Of a stretch of DNA of 64,000 bases, positions 54,983 to 63,324 are shown one piece after another (the stretch's first letter is position 1; the number at the start of each line of letters is the position of its first letter). The DNA is from CAVTWD01 sp963738325. GTDB taxonomy: Bacteria > Actinomycetota > Acidimicrobiia > Acidimicrobiales > Ilumatobacteraceae. Location of the stretch: positions 1 through 64,000 of the forward strand of contig CAVTWD010000014.1 in NCBI GenBank assembly GCA_963738325.1, read 5' to 3'. Below the pieces are notes generated by a model. The model did no database searches, was not told where the DNA came from, and was given only the letters and a program-made list of their open reading frames with translations. A program made the position numbers and the translations under genes.

Positions 54983-55615
54983 TCACCGGGGGTCGGCGCG
55001 GTCGATGTTCCAATGCCGGGCGATCTGGCAGTACCACCCGCCGTCAGTCGCCGGGAGAACGATGCAGCGACTGATCGTCCGCTGGCCGCCTTCTTGGTCG
55101 CCATACAACAACTCGATGGTGAACGGCTGCCGCTGGGCGAGCACACGAGCGAACTCTCCGTGTAAAGGGTCGTTCTCGTCACGCAGCGCGCTCTCCCAAT
55201 AGCCCGCGCCCCCTGGCGCAACGTACAGATCGACCATGAGCCTGCGGAACGCGTCGATGTCGGCCGGTGCGACGTCGGACAACGCGAAGTCCGGCCTCGG
55301 ATACCAGCCATGCAGCAACGCGAGACCGGCGCCGACGTTGCGCAGGCTGATCGCGAGGTAGATCACCCCACCCTCATGTTCAGCGAGCGCTCGCCCGCCA
55401 CTCACACGCGCCACGTGCTGGTCGCGCCACAGGACCTTCTGATCCGGGGCATCGCTGAGCGACGGCACGAGCAGCGGGCGCATTCCCGTCAAGAGCGCAC
55501 GCTCGGCAACACGCGCAGAGCGGTTCGACGATCGCACCGCTGAGAACGTTGCCGCCGCGAGCACGAGCGTCCCACCCGCTGTCGCGAGTGATGAGATCGT
55601 CTGCCAATCGGCCAC
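54983..55615 (-). CDS. Membrane-anchored hypothetical protein
   Basis: 210 residues. One N-terminal membrane helix (SLATAGGTLVLAAATFSAV) is followed by SSNRSARVAERAL and a soluble domain rich in beta strands (LAISLRNVGAGLALLHGW, GEFARVLAQRQPFTIELLYG). The layout recalls small proteins that sense or scaffold at the membrane and often occur in accessory regions near tRNA genes. It lies downstream of tRNA-Leu(CAA). I do not recognise the family. Confidence 0.65.
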   Translation of the reverse strand: MADWQTISSLATAGGTLVLAAATFSAVRSSNRSARVAERALLTGMRPLLVPSLSDAPDQKVLWRDQHVARVSGGRALAEHEGGVIYLAISLRNVGAGLALLHGWYPRPDFALSDVAPADIDAFRRLMVDLYVAPGGAGYWESALRDENDPLHGEFARVLAQRQPFTIELLYGDQEGGQRTISRCIVLPATDGGWYCQIARHWNIDRADPR

Positions 55616-55792
55616 CGCACCGACCCTATAAGGCCGGCTCCGTGCAGCTTGTGTGGGCTACGTCGCGGCGAGCAGGCCCTCGGCCGCGGCGGTAGCGAGT
55701 CTCGTCGACGGTGGTGACCGGTCTGTGACCGGGAGCCGATGGGACTCTGCCGCCACCCCGACGACCATCCGCGTCCTCGCTGGTCCCACCGG

Positions 55793-55875
55793 TGCCCGAG
55801 GTGGGAGTCGAACCCACACGCCCCTTCGGACGGCGGATTTTGAGTCCGCTGCGTCTGCCATTCCGCCACTCGGGC
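55793..55875 (-). tRNA. tRNA-Leu (anticodon CAA)
   Basis: An 83-base class II tRNA. Acceptor GCCCGAG/CTCGGGC pairs fully, with A as discriminator. The anticodon stem GCGGA/TCCGC encloses loop CTCAAAA, giving anticodon CAA. The variable arm is CGTCCGAAGGGGCG and the T loop GTTCGACTC. Only the first C of CCA follows directly. No duplicate of its 3' end is found nearby, so no element appears integrated here. Confidence 0.95.
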
Positions 55876-56063
55876 CTTGGTCTGTGGCGGGTGGCACGTT
55901 AGTGGCGAAACCTCTTGTTTCCCTGCGTCTCTGCTACCCATCGGTAGCTCACGGAGTCGGCCATCCTCGCCTAACCTGAGGATTCCAGCCAACCGATCGC
56001 CGTCGCTCGGGCTGGCCGAACGAGGCCGATCCCGCGGCCCCACGAGAGGAGGCTGCTCACCGC

Positions 56064-57239
56064 ATGCTCGCCTTCACCTTTCCCGGCCAGGGTTCGCAGC
56101 GTCCCGGCATGGGGCGGCCGTGGGTCGACCACGAGAGCTGGGAGCTCGTGACCGAAGCATCCGCCATCCTCGAGCGAGACATCGGGCAGCTCCTCGTCGA
56201 CGCCGACGTCGACGAGCTGAAGGACACCCGCAACGCCCAACTCACGACCTTCGTCGCCAGCCTCATGGTGCTGGACGCCGTGGAGCGCCTCGGCGTCGAG
56301 CCGGACATCTGCGCCGGCCACAGCCTGGGCGAGTACACCGCACTGACCGGCAGCGGCGCGTTGTCGTTCGACGAGGGCTTGCGTCTCGTCGGCGAGCGGG
56401 CCGATGCGATGCACGAGGCGGGCACCGATCATCCCGGCACGATGGCGGCCGTGCTCGGCCTCGACGACGATCTCGTCCAAGTCGCCTGCAACCTGGCCGA
56501 CCACGACGTCTGGGTCGCGAACTTCAACGCCCCTGGACAGGTGGTCATCGCCGGTTCGATCGAGGGCGTGTCGGCGGCGGGCGTCAAGGCGAAGGAGCTG
56601 GGGGCCAAACGAGTCATGGGGCTGCCGGTGTCGGGTGCCTTCCACACGCCGTTCATGGTCCCCGCCCGCGACCGCTTGCGCAAGGCGATCGCCGAAGCGA
56701 ACCCCCGCGACACCGACGTGCCGATCGTCTCCAACGTCGACGCCCTCCCCCACGCCCGGGGCAGCGAGTGGGCGACGCTGCTCTCCGCGCAACTGTCGAG
56801 TCCGGTGCGATGGAAGCACGTGCTGCTCACCCTCAACCGCGAAGGCGTCGACGGCTTCGTCGAGCTCGGCCCGGGGGGTGTCCTCACCGGAATGGCCAAG
56901 CGCACGGTGGAAGGAGCCCGAACCCTCGCCGTCTCGGTCCCCGAGGATCTCGACACGCTCCTCGAGTTCGTGGGGGACGCCACCACCACCTTGCCCACGA
57001 GCCTGGAAGGGGAGCATCTCTTCGCGGTGGAACGGCTGGTGGTGAGCCCGGCGGCGGGCGTCTTCCAGCCCGTCGACGGTCTCGGGAGCGGCGTGCCGAT
57101 CAACACCGGCTCCGTCCTCGGGCACGTCGGGGAGCACGAGGTGCGCTCGCCGTTCGAGGGCGTGTTCCAGGCCTTCATCGCCGTCGCCGGCGAGCGGGTC
57201 AGTGGGCGCCAGCCGATCGCCTGGTTGAGGACGGCCTGA
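56064..57239 (+). CDS. fabD: Malonyl-CoA:ACP transacylase with C-terminal lipoyl-like domain
   Basis: 391 residues. Residues 1-295 are a normal FabD: FTFPGQGSQRPGMG, the nucleophile Ser in AGHSLGEYTAL (near 88), the catalytic His in SGAFHTPFM and VELGPGGVLTG. About 90 extra residues follow, ending with VRSPFEGVFQAFIAVAGERV and SGRQPIAWL, which looks like a biotinyl/lipoyl barrel-sandwich fold without the modifiable Lys. It loads malonate onto ACP. The ATG follows GAGAGGAGG. It is the first gene of the fatty-acid operon. Confidence 0.92.
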   Translation: MLAFTFPGQGSQRPGMGRPWVDHESWELVTEASAILERDIGQLLVDADVDELKDTRNAQLTTFVASLMVLDAVERLGVEPDICAGHSLGEYTALTGSGALSFDEGLRLVGERADAMHEAGTDHPGTMAAVLGLDDDLVQVACNLADHDVWVANFNAPGQVVIAGSIEGVSAAGVKAKELGAKRVMGLPVSGAFHTPFMVPARDRLRKAIAEANPRDTDVPIVSNVDALPHARGSEWATLLSAQLSSPVRWKHVLLTLNREGVDGFVELGPGGVLTGMAKRTVEGARTLAVSVPEDLDTLLEFVGDATTTLPTSLEGEHLFAVERLVVSPAAGVFQPVDGLGSGVPINTGSVLGHVGEHEVRSPFEGVFQAFIAVAGERVSGRQPIAWLRTA

Positions 57240-57240
57240 C

Positions 57241-58206
57241 ATGCCCCGAATCCCCCAGGGCCTCCGGGGTGGCGTGATCCGCTCGTGGGCCACAGCGCTG
57301 CCGGACAAGATCGTCACCAACGACGACCTTGCCGTCAGCATGGACACGAGCGACGAGTGGATCACCGAGCGCACGGGCATCCGGCAACGCCGCGTGGGGG
57401 GCACGACCGCCGGGCTCGCCGTCGAGGCCGGGCGGGTCGCTCTCGAACGGGCCGGGCTCGAGCCGTCGGCGATCGACGGCCTGATCCTCGCCACCACGAC
57501 GCCCGACCAGACCGTCCCAGCGACCTCCGCCACCGTCCAGCACCGCCTCGGGCTGGTCTGCGGGGCCATGGACCTGAACGCCGCGTGTTCGGGCTTCGTC
57601 TACGCCCTCGCCGTCGGCCACGGGCTCATCGGGGCGGGGGCCGAGCGCCTGTTGCTCATCGGCGCCGAGACGCTCTCGCGCGTGACCGACTGGAGTGACC
57701 GCGGCACCGCCATCCTCTTCGCCGACGGCGCCGCCGCCGTCGTGCTCGAGGCGGTGGACGGGCCCGGCGAGCTGTTGGCCTGGGATCTCGATGCCGATGG
57801 CTCGGCCCAGCCGTTCCTGTACGCCGATGTGGGCGACTACATCAAGATGGACGGCCGCGAGGTCTTCCGCCGGGCCGTGCGCATCATGGTGGACTCGGCC
57901 ACGAAGTCGATGGCCTACGCAGGCGTGAGCGCCGACGACATCGCCCTGGTCGTCCCGCACCAAGCCAACATCCGCATCATCGAGGCCGCGTGCCAGCGGC
58001 TGGGCATCCCACTGGAGCGGGCCGCCACCAACATCGACCGCTACGGCAACACCTCAGCGGCCTCCATTCCCCTCGCGCTCGCCGAAGCCCTCGACGAGGA
58101 TCGGGCCGCGCCCGGCGATCTCGTGCTCCTCGTCGGTTTCGGCGCCGGGATGACAGCGGCCAGCGCCGTGCTGCGCTGGGGCGGGGTGAAGGGCGCCAAC
58201 GCGTGA
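57241..58206 (+). CDS. fabH: 3-oxoacyl-ACP synthase III
   Basis: 321 residues with the Cys-His-Asn triad: LNAACSGFVYAL, VVPHQANIRII and DRYGNTSAASIP. TSDEWITERTGIRQR is the typical N-terminal motif. FabH begins the cycle by condensing an acyl-CoA with malonyl-ACP; in actinobacteria it often accepts branched primers, but the primer cannot be read here. It starts one base after the fabD stop and overlaps fabG by four bases. Confidence 0.94.
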   Translation: MPRIPQGLRGGVIRSWATALPDKIVTNDDLAVSMDTSDEWITERTGIRQRRVGGTTAGLAVEAGRVALERAGLEPSAIDGLILATTTPDQTVPATSATVQHRLGLVCGAMDLNAACSGFVYALAVGHGLIGAGAERLLLIGAETLSRVTDWSDRGTAILFADGAAAVVLEAVDGPGELLAWDLDADGSAQPFLYADVGDYIKMDGREVFRRAVRIMVDSATKSMAYAGVSADDIALVVPHQANIRIIEAACQRLGIPLERAATNIDRYGNTSAASIPLALAEALDEDRAAPGDLVLLVGFGAGMTAASAVLRWGGVKGANA

Positions 58207-58907
58207 GCCGTGTCGTGCTCGTCACCGGTGGGGCGAGGGGGATCGGCCTCGCCTGCGCGCGGCGCTTCGCCGAGCTCGGTGACAAGGTCGCCGTCACCTA
58301 CCGCTCGACGCCGCCGCCCGAGGACCTCTTCGCCGTGCAGTGCGACGTGACCTCCGCGACCGACGTCGGCGCCGCGTTCGGCGCCGTCGAGCAGCTCTAC
58401 GGGCCGGTCGAGGTGCTCGTCGCCAATGCCGGCATCACCAAGGACGGGCTGCTGCTGCGCATGGGCGAGGACGACTTCACGTCGGTGCTCGACGCCAACC
58501 TGACCAGCGCCTACCGCCTGGCGAAGCGGGCGGCGCAAGGGATGCTGCGCGCCCGTCGGGGCCGCATGATCTTCCTCTCGTCGGTGGTGGCCGTGCTCGG
58601 GTCGGCCGGCCAGGCCAACTACGCCGCGTCGAAGGCGGGGCTCGTCGGATTGGCGCGCTCGCTCGCGCGTGAGCTCGGCTCGCGTTCGATCACCGTCAAC
58701 GTCGTCGCTCCGGGCCCTGTCGAGACCGACATGACCGCTGCGCTCGGCGACAAGCGCATCGCCGAGCTCACCGCGGCCGTGCCCCTCGGCCGTTTCGCGT
58801 CGCCCGAGGAGGTGGCGGCCGTCGTCGCCTTCCTCGCCTCGCCGGAGGCGGGCTACATCACGGGCGCGGTGATCCCCGTCGACGGCGGGTTGGGGATGGG
58901 ACACTGA
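58203..58907 (+). CDS. fabG: 3-oxoacyl-ACP reductase
   Basis: 234 residues from GTG 58203, overlapping the fabH stop. It is a short-chain dehydrogenase with NADP-binding TGGARGIGLACARRF, NAGITKDGLLLRM and the Ser-Tyr-Lys set in FLSSVVAVLGSAGQANYAAS and K. It reduces 3-oxoacyl-ACP with NADPH. The upstream extension of the open frame into fabH is a shadow. Confidence 0.94.
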   Translation: MSRVVLVTGGARGIGLACARRFAELGDKVAVTYRSTPPPEDLFAVQCDVTSATDVGAAFGAVEQLYGPVEVLVANAGITKDGLLLRMGEDDFTSVLDANLTSAYRLAKRAAQGMLRARRGRMIFLSSVVAVLGSAGQANYAASKAGLVGLARSLARELGSRSITVNVVAPGPVETDMTAALGDKRIAELTAAVPLGRFASPEEVAAVVAFLASPEAGYITGAVIPVDGGLGMGH

Positions 58908-58941
58908 CAGACTGGATCGTCAACACAGCCAAGGAGACAGC

Positions 58942-59178
58942 GTGGACGAGGAGAAGTACGCCCGGTTCCGCAACTGCGTCGTCGAGGTGCTCTCGGTCGA
59001 CGAGGCGGCGGTGGTACCCGAAGCGAAGTTCGGGGACGACCTGGACGCCGACAGCCTCGACCTCGTCGAGCTGGTGATGGCGCTCGAAGACGAGTTCGGG
59101 GTGGCCGTCCCGGAAGAGGAGCTCGAGGGCATCGAGACCGTCGGGCAGGCCTACGAGCTCGTCACGTCGAAGATGTGA
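58942..59178 (+). CDS. acpP: Acyl carrier protein
   Basis: 78 residues, acidic, with the phosphopantetheine Ser38 in DLDADSLDLVELVMALEDEF. It starts at GTG 58942 after AAGGAG. It carries the growing acyl chain between the enzymes of the operon. The holo-ACP synthase is not in the window. Confidence 0.96.
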   Translation: MDEEKYARFRNCVVEVLSVDEAAVVPEAKFGDDLDADSLDLVELVMALEDEFGVAVPEEELEGIETVGQAYELVTSKM

Positions 59179-59231
59179 GCCGGATGCCGAGGGCGTGGCG
59201 AGGGCAACGCCCCGCTGACAGGAGGAGGGTG

Positions 59232-60416
59232 ATGGTGCCTCGCGATGGTCGCCGTGTCGTGGTCACCGGCATGGGTGTCGTGGGCCCGTGCGGCATCGGC
59301 CAGGAGGCGTTCTGGGAGGGGCTGCTGCGCCCGGCACCCCAGGGCGATCATCTCGTGGTCGAGGGCTTCGATCCGACCCCGTGGTTCGAGGGGCCGAAGG
59401 AGGTCCGCCGGGCCGACCGCTTCGAGCAGTTCGCGCGCGCCGCCGCCGGGATGGCGCTCGCGGAAGGTGAGCCCACCGGTGATCCGATGCGCCGAGGTGT
59501 CGTCATCGCCACCGGCATCGGCGGCCTCGCCACGCTCGAGGAGCAGGTCAAGGTGCGCCTCGAGAAGGGCGAGCGCCGCGTCTCACCGTTCCTCGTACCG
59601 ATGATCATGGCCAACGCCGGAGCCGCCTCGGTCTCGATGCACTACGGCTGGCAGGGTCCGTGCGAGACGATCACGACCGCCTGCGCGGCGTCGACCCATG
59701 CCATCGGTTACGCGGCCCGCCTCATCGCCATCGGCCGCTGCGACGCCATGCTCGCGGGAGGCAGCGAGAGCAGCGTGACCCCCACGGCCCTGGCCGGGTT
59801 CCGCAACATGACCGCGCTCACGACGGCGGGCATCAGCCGGCCCTTCGACACCGACCGCGACGGCTTCGTGATGTCAGAGGGAGCCGCCGTCCTCCTCCTG
59901 GAGGAGCTGGGCACCGCCCAGGCCCGCGACGCTCGCATCTACGGCGAGGTCCTCGGCTCGGCCAGCACTGCCGACGCCTACCACATCACCGCGCCCTCGC
60001 CCGGCGGTGCAGGCGCGGTGGCGTGCATGGAGTTGGCCCTCACCGACACCGGCCTCCGCCCGCAAGACATCGTGCACATCAACGCCCATGGCACCTCGAC
60101 GCCGCTGAACGACGCCGCCGAAGCCGAGGCGGTGGCCAAGGTGTTCGGCCCGCCGGGTCCCGTCGTCACCTCGTGCAAGGGCGCCACCGGCCATTCCCTC
60201 GGCGCGGCGGGGGCGCTCGAGGCGGCCGCCGTCCTCCTCTCCATCGAGCATCGCCTCATCCCGCCGACGATCGGCACGCGGGCGCTCGACCCGGAGATGT
60301 CGATCGATCTGGTGATCGGCGAGGCGCGTGCCTGGGAGCCCGGGCCGACGCTCTCCAACTCCTTCGGCTTCGGTGGGCACAACGGCACGCTGGTGATCGC
60401 GCCCTTCACCGACTGA
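59232..60416 (+). CDS. fabF: 3-oxoacyl-ACP synthase II
   Basis: 394 residues from ATG 59232 after GGAGGAGG; the longer frame to 59175 overlaps acpP and lacks a ribosome site. The KAS catalytic set is Cys in TTACAASTHAIG, His in HINAHGTSTPLND and Lys/His in SCKGATGHSLGAAG. It elongates acyl-ACP with malonyl-ACP. Last gene of the operon; a hairpin begins 19 bases after its stop. Confidence 0.94.
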   Translation: MVPRDGRRVVVTGMGVVGPCGIGQEAFWEGLLRPAPQGDHLVVEGFDPTPWFEGPKEVRRADRFEQFARAAAGMALAEGEPTGDPMRRGVVIATGIGGLATLEEQVKVRLEKGERRVSPFLVPMIMANAGAASVSMHYGWQGPCETITTACAASTHAIGYAARLIAIGRCDAMLAGGSESSVTPTALAGFRNMTALTTAGISRPFDTDRDGFVMSEGAAVLLLEELGTAQARDARIYGEVLGSASTADAYHITAPSPGGAGAVACMELALTDTGLRPQDIVHINAHGTSTPLNDAAEAEAVAKVFGPPGPVVTSCKGATGHSLGAAGALEAAAVLLSIEHRLIPPTIGTRALDPEMSIDLVIGEARAWEPGPTLSNSFGFGGHNGTLVIAPFTD

Positions 60417-60434
60417 CGTCGCCCCTCCTTCCTG

Positions 60435-60482
60435 GAACTCGAACCGGAGAGGGCCGCGCGCGGCTCCCCCCGGTTCAAGTTC
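60435..60482. repeat. Hairpin repeat between fabF and fabZ 3' ends
   Basis: GAACTCGAACCGG (60435-60447) pairs with CCGGTTCAAGTTC (60470-60482) with one mismatch, around a GC-rich self-complementary centre (GCCGCGCGCGGC). The right arm word is identical to that in the hairpin at 40657-40712. Placed between converging genes, it is a likely two-way terminator. Confidence 0.6.
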
Positions 60483-60568
60483 GGGGTTCGAACTGTGGAC
60501 GTCGGTGCCCGGGTCACCGAGCTTCCTGTGTTCAGCCCCGCGCCTGAAGCCGGTACGAGCGGCGTCGC

Positions 60569-61000
60569 TCACGAATCCACGACGACGAAGAGCAGTTCGC
60601 ATTCGCAGGCCGTTTCCCCCTCTACCAAGGCTCGTCCCTCGCCCTTGCCCGCCCGTGTCGACAGGCGGGTCATCTCGACGGCGAGCTCGAGGTCGTCGCC
60701 CGGCCCCACTTGCCGCCGGAAGCGGGCGGCGTCGAGCCCACCGAACAAGGGCAGGCGGCCGGCGAAGCGCTGATCGGTGAGCACGGCGATGGCCCCGACC
60801 TGCGCGATGGCTTCGCACATCAGCACACCCGGGAGGGTGGGGCGCCCCGGGAAGTGACCGGCGAAGAACCACTCGTCACCACGGAGGTGCCACACGCCAC
60901 TCGCCGCTTGGCCCGGTTGGAGTGACGTGACCTCGTCGACGAACAGGAACGGGGGCCGGTGGGGGAGGACGTCGAGCGGAGCGGGGAAGGGCGCCGCCAC
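60569..61000 (-). CDS. fabZ: 3-hydroxyacyl-ACP dehydratase FabZ-like
   Basis: 143 residues of a hotdog fold: LPHRPPFLFVDEV, the catalytic His in FAGHFPGRPTLPG and Glu in VLMCEAIAQVGA, then LPLFGGLDAARFRRQVGPGD. It dehydrates 3-hydroxyacyl-ACP, the step missing from the facing fab operon. It starts at GTG 61000, two bases after bcp, so it is co-transcribed with the peroxiredoxin and not with fabD-fabF. Confidence 0.9.
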   Translation of the reverse strand: MAAPFPAPLDVLPHRPPFLFVDEVTSLQPGQAASGVWHLRGDEWFFAGHFPGRPTLPGVLMCEAIAQVGAIAVLTDQRFAGRLPLFGGLDAARFRRQVGPGDDLELAVEMTRLSTRAGKGEGRALVEGETACECELLFVVVDS

Positions 61001-61002
61001 CC

Positions 61003-61455
61003 TCAGGCCCCCAACGCGTCGAGCAGCTTGGCCGGGGTGTCCTTCGGGCTGATCTTGTACCAGGCGTGCTCGACGACGCCCTTCCCGTCGACGAGGAAGG
61101 CCGAGCGCTCGATGCCCATGTACTTCCGCCCGTACATCGACTTCTCCTTCCACACGTCGAAGGCCTCGGCCACGGCGTGATCGGGGTCGGAGAGGAGCGG
61201 GAACCCGAGGGAGTACTTCGTGTCGAACTTCTTCTGCGCGGCGGGCTTGTCCGGGCTGATGCCCACCACCGCTGTGTCGCCGATCTGGCCGAGGATGTCG
61301 CGCAGGCCACACGCCTGGGCGGTGCAGCCGGGCGTGTCGGCCTTCGGGTAGAAGTACACGAGGACCTTGCGGCCCTTGTACCCGGAGAGCTTCACGGTCT
61401 TGCCCTCCTGGTCGGGCAGGGAGACCGCAGGGGCCTTGTCGCCGGAGTGGAGCAT
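61003..61455 (-). CDS. bcp: Thiol peroxidase, Bcp/PrxQ type
   Basis: 150 residues from ATG 61455 (MLHSGDKAPAVSLPDQEG). The peroxidatic Cys is in YPKADTPGCTAQACGLRD, with a second Cys five residues later as in PrxQ proteins. It reduces hydroperoxides using thioredoxin. TACCGT eight bases before the ATG suggests a near-leaderless message. It diverges from argG with a 126-base gap. Confidence 0.92.
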   Translation of the reverse strand: MLHSGDKAPAVSLPDQEGKTVKLSGYKGRKVLVYFYPKADTPGCTAQACGLRDILGQIGDTAVVGISPDKPAAQKKFDTKYSLGFPLLSDPDHAVAEAFDVWKEKSMYGRKYMGIERSAFLVDGKGVVEHAWYKISPKDTPAKLLDALGA

Positions 61456-61581
61456 GGACGGAGACGGTAGCGGCGCCATCTCCGCCCGGAGGCCGCCGCA
61501 TCCTCCGGCCGCCACGCCATGGTCCGGCCGCACCCCTGTGCCCGGTCGTCAGCGCTCGGCCCCGCGGTAGCGTCGCCTTCC

Positions 61582-62910
61582 GTGTCCAAGGTCCTGACCT
61601 CGCTGCCGGTGGGCGAGCGCGTGGGGCTCGCCTTCTCGGGCGGCCTCGACACGTCCGTCGCCGTGGCCTGGATGCGGGAGAAGGGCGCGATCCCCTACGC
61701 CTACACGGCCGACGTCGGCCAGTACGACGAGCCGGACCTGGCGAGCGTCCCGGCTCGCGCCACCGCCTACGGCGCCGAGTCCGCCCGCCTCGTCGACTGC
61801 CGGCGCGAGCTCGTGCACGAGGGCCTGGTGGCCCTGCAGTGCGGCGCCTTCCACATCTCGACCGCGGGACGCACCTACTTCAACACCACACCTCTCGGGC
61901 GGGCCGTGACGGGCACGCTCTTGGTACGAGCCATGCTCGAGGACGGAGTCGAGGTCTGGGGCGACGGCAGCACGTACAAGGGCAATGACATCGAGCGCTT
62001 CTACCGCTATGCCCTGCTCGTGCACGCAAACCTCCGGATCTACAAGCCCTGGCTCGACCCGGCCTTCGTCGACGAGCTCGGCGGGCGGGCCGAGCTGAGC
62101 GCGTGGCTGGCCGAGCGGGGCCTCCCCTACCGGGACCGCGCCGAGAAGGCCTACTCCACCGACGCCAACCTGTGGGGGGCGACACACGAGGCCAAACTGC
62201 TCGAGCAGCTCGACAACGGCCTCGATCTCGTCGAGCCGATCATGGGGGTGCGGTCGTGGGACCCCGAGGTGCGAGTGGACACCGAGGAGGTCACCGTTCG
62301 CTTCGAAGCCGGGTGGCCCGTGGCCTTGAACGGCCGCACCTGTGCCGATCAGTTGGAGCTCGTGGCGGAAGCCAACACCGTCGGCGGGCGCCACGGCCTG
62401 GGCACGAGCGACCAGATCGAGAACCGGATCATCGAGGCGAAGGGCCGCGGCATCTACGAGAGCCCGGGCATCGCGCTGCTCCACGTCGCCTACGAGCGTC
62501 TCGTCACCGCCATCCACAACGAGGCGACCATCGACAACTACCGGACGATGGGTCGCCGCCTCGGCCGGCTGCTCTACGAGGGGCGCTGGTTCGACCCGCA
62601 GAGCCTGATGCTGCGCGAGCCGCTGCAGCGCTGGGTGGGCGCCGCCATCAATGGCGAGGTCACGATCCGACTCCGGCGGGGCGAGGACTACACGATCGTG
62701 TCCACGTCAGGCCCCGATCTGAGCTACGAGCCGGACCGCCTCTCGATGGAGCGCAGCGACTCGGTCTTCGGTCCCCTCGACCGCATCGGTCAGCTCACCA
62801 TGCGCAACCTCGACATCGAAGACACCCGCACGAAGCTCTCCGTCTACCGCCGCGCCGGCACGCTCGGCCAGGGCGAGGACCCGCTGGAGCTCCGAGGAGG
62901 GAGCGCCTGA
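61582..62910 (+). CDS. argG: Argininosuccinate synthase
   Basis: 442 residues from GTG 61582. The PP-loop AFSGGLDTSVAVAW binds ATP; DVGQYDEPDL, GDGSTYKGNDIERFYRY, STDANLWGATHEA and LGTSDQIENRIIEAKGRG are typical of the longer ArgG subtype. It joins citrulline and aspartate in arginine synthesis. No other arg genes are near. TAGCGT eight bases before the start is a candidate -10 for a near-leaderless mRNA. Confidence 0.94.
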   Translation: MSKVLTSLPVGERVGLAFSGGLDTSVAVAWMREKGAIPYAYTADVGQYDEPDLASVPARATAYGAESARLVDCRRELVHEGLVALQCGAFHISTAGRTYFNTTPLGRAVTGTLLVRAMLEDGVEVWGDGSTYKGNDIERFYRYALLVHANLRIYKPWLDPAFVDELGGRAELSAWLAERGLPYRDRAEKAYSTDANLWGATHEAKLLEQLDNGLDLVEPIMGVRSWDPEVRVDTEEVTVRFEAGWPVALNGRTCADQLELVAEANTVGGRHGLGTSDQIENRIIEAKGRGIYESPGIALLHVAYERLVTAIHNEATIDNYRTMGRRLGRLLYEGRWFDPQSLMLREPLQRWVGAAINGEVTIRLRRGEDYTIVSTSGPDLSYEPDRLSMERSDSVFGPLDRIGQLTMRNLDIEDTRTKLSVYRRAGTLGQGEDPLELRGGSA

Positions 62911-63012
62911 GGGGTGGGCCACCGAAGCTCGGCGCGACCCCTCCGTGGCGGATGGGGCAGCGGAACGTGCGAAGTTCGCACGGATTGCCGCCTGGTTCAA
63001 CACGGACCCGTG

Positions 63013-63324
63013 TCAGGCGCGGGGCCGCCGGGCCAGGCCGTGGCCGAAGAACCCACCGCGAGGCCGCGCGTGGGCGTGGTAGTGGTCGGGGATGTTGCGC
63101 ATGTTGTCGTCGACGTAGTGCTCGAACTCGTAGTGCGCGGCGACGACGGCCGCGAGTCGCTCGTGGAGGAGGGCCCGCACCTCGGGCGGCGGTTCGGGAT
63201 CGTGCACCTTCCAGACCACCATCGGCACGGCGCAGATCTCGCATTCGGCGATCCAGCAGTCGTCGTCCTCGTGGAACCACGGCGTGATGCGAGCGGCTTC
63301 ACAGAGGTCGCAGTCGGCCATCAC
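63013..63324 (-). CDS. Small Cys/His-rich protein next to trpA
   Basis: About 103 residues. The N-terminal part has CDLCEAARITPW and CWIAECEIC, four cysteines likely to bind zinc or iron, then VPMVVWKVHDP and a His-rich end (EFEHYVDDNMRNIPDHYHAH). The start (GTG 63324 or ATG 63321) overlaps the trpA stop, so it is the last gene of that transcript. I know similar conserved actinobacterial proteins but no function. Confidence 0.7.
   Translation of the reverse strand: MMADCDLCEAARITPWFHEDDDCWIAECEICAVPMVVWKVHDPEPPPEVRALLHERLAAVVAAHYEFEHYVDDNMRNIPDHYHAHARPRGGFFGHGLARRPRA

Noticed and set aside
54810..55792. A second integrated element at tRNA-Leu(CAA)
   Set aside because: An accessory-looking gene lies there and gtgaccgg-type words occur near 55711, but no copy of the tRNA 3' end and no integrase are found.
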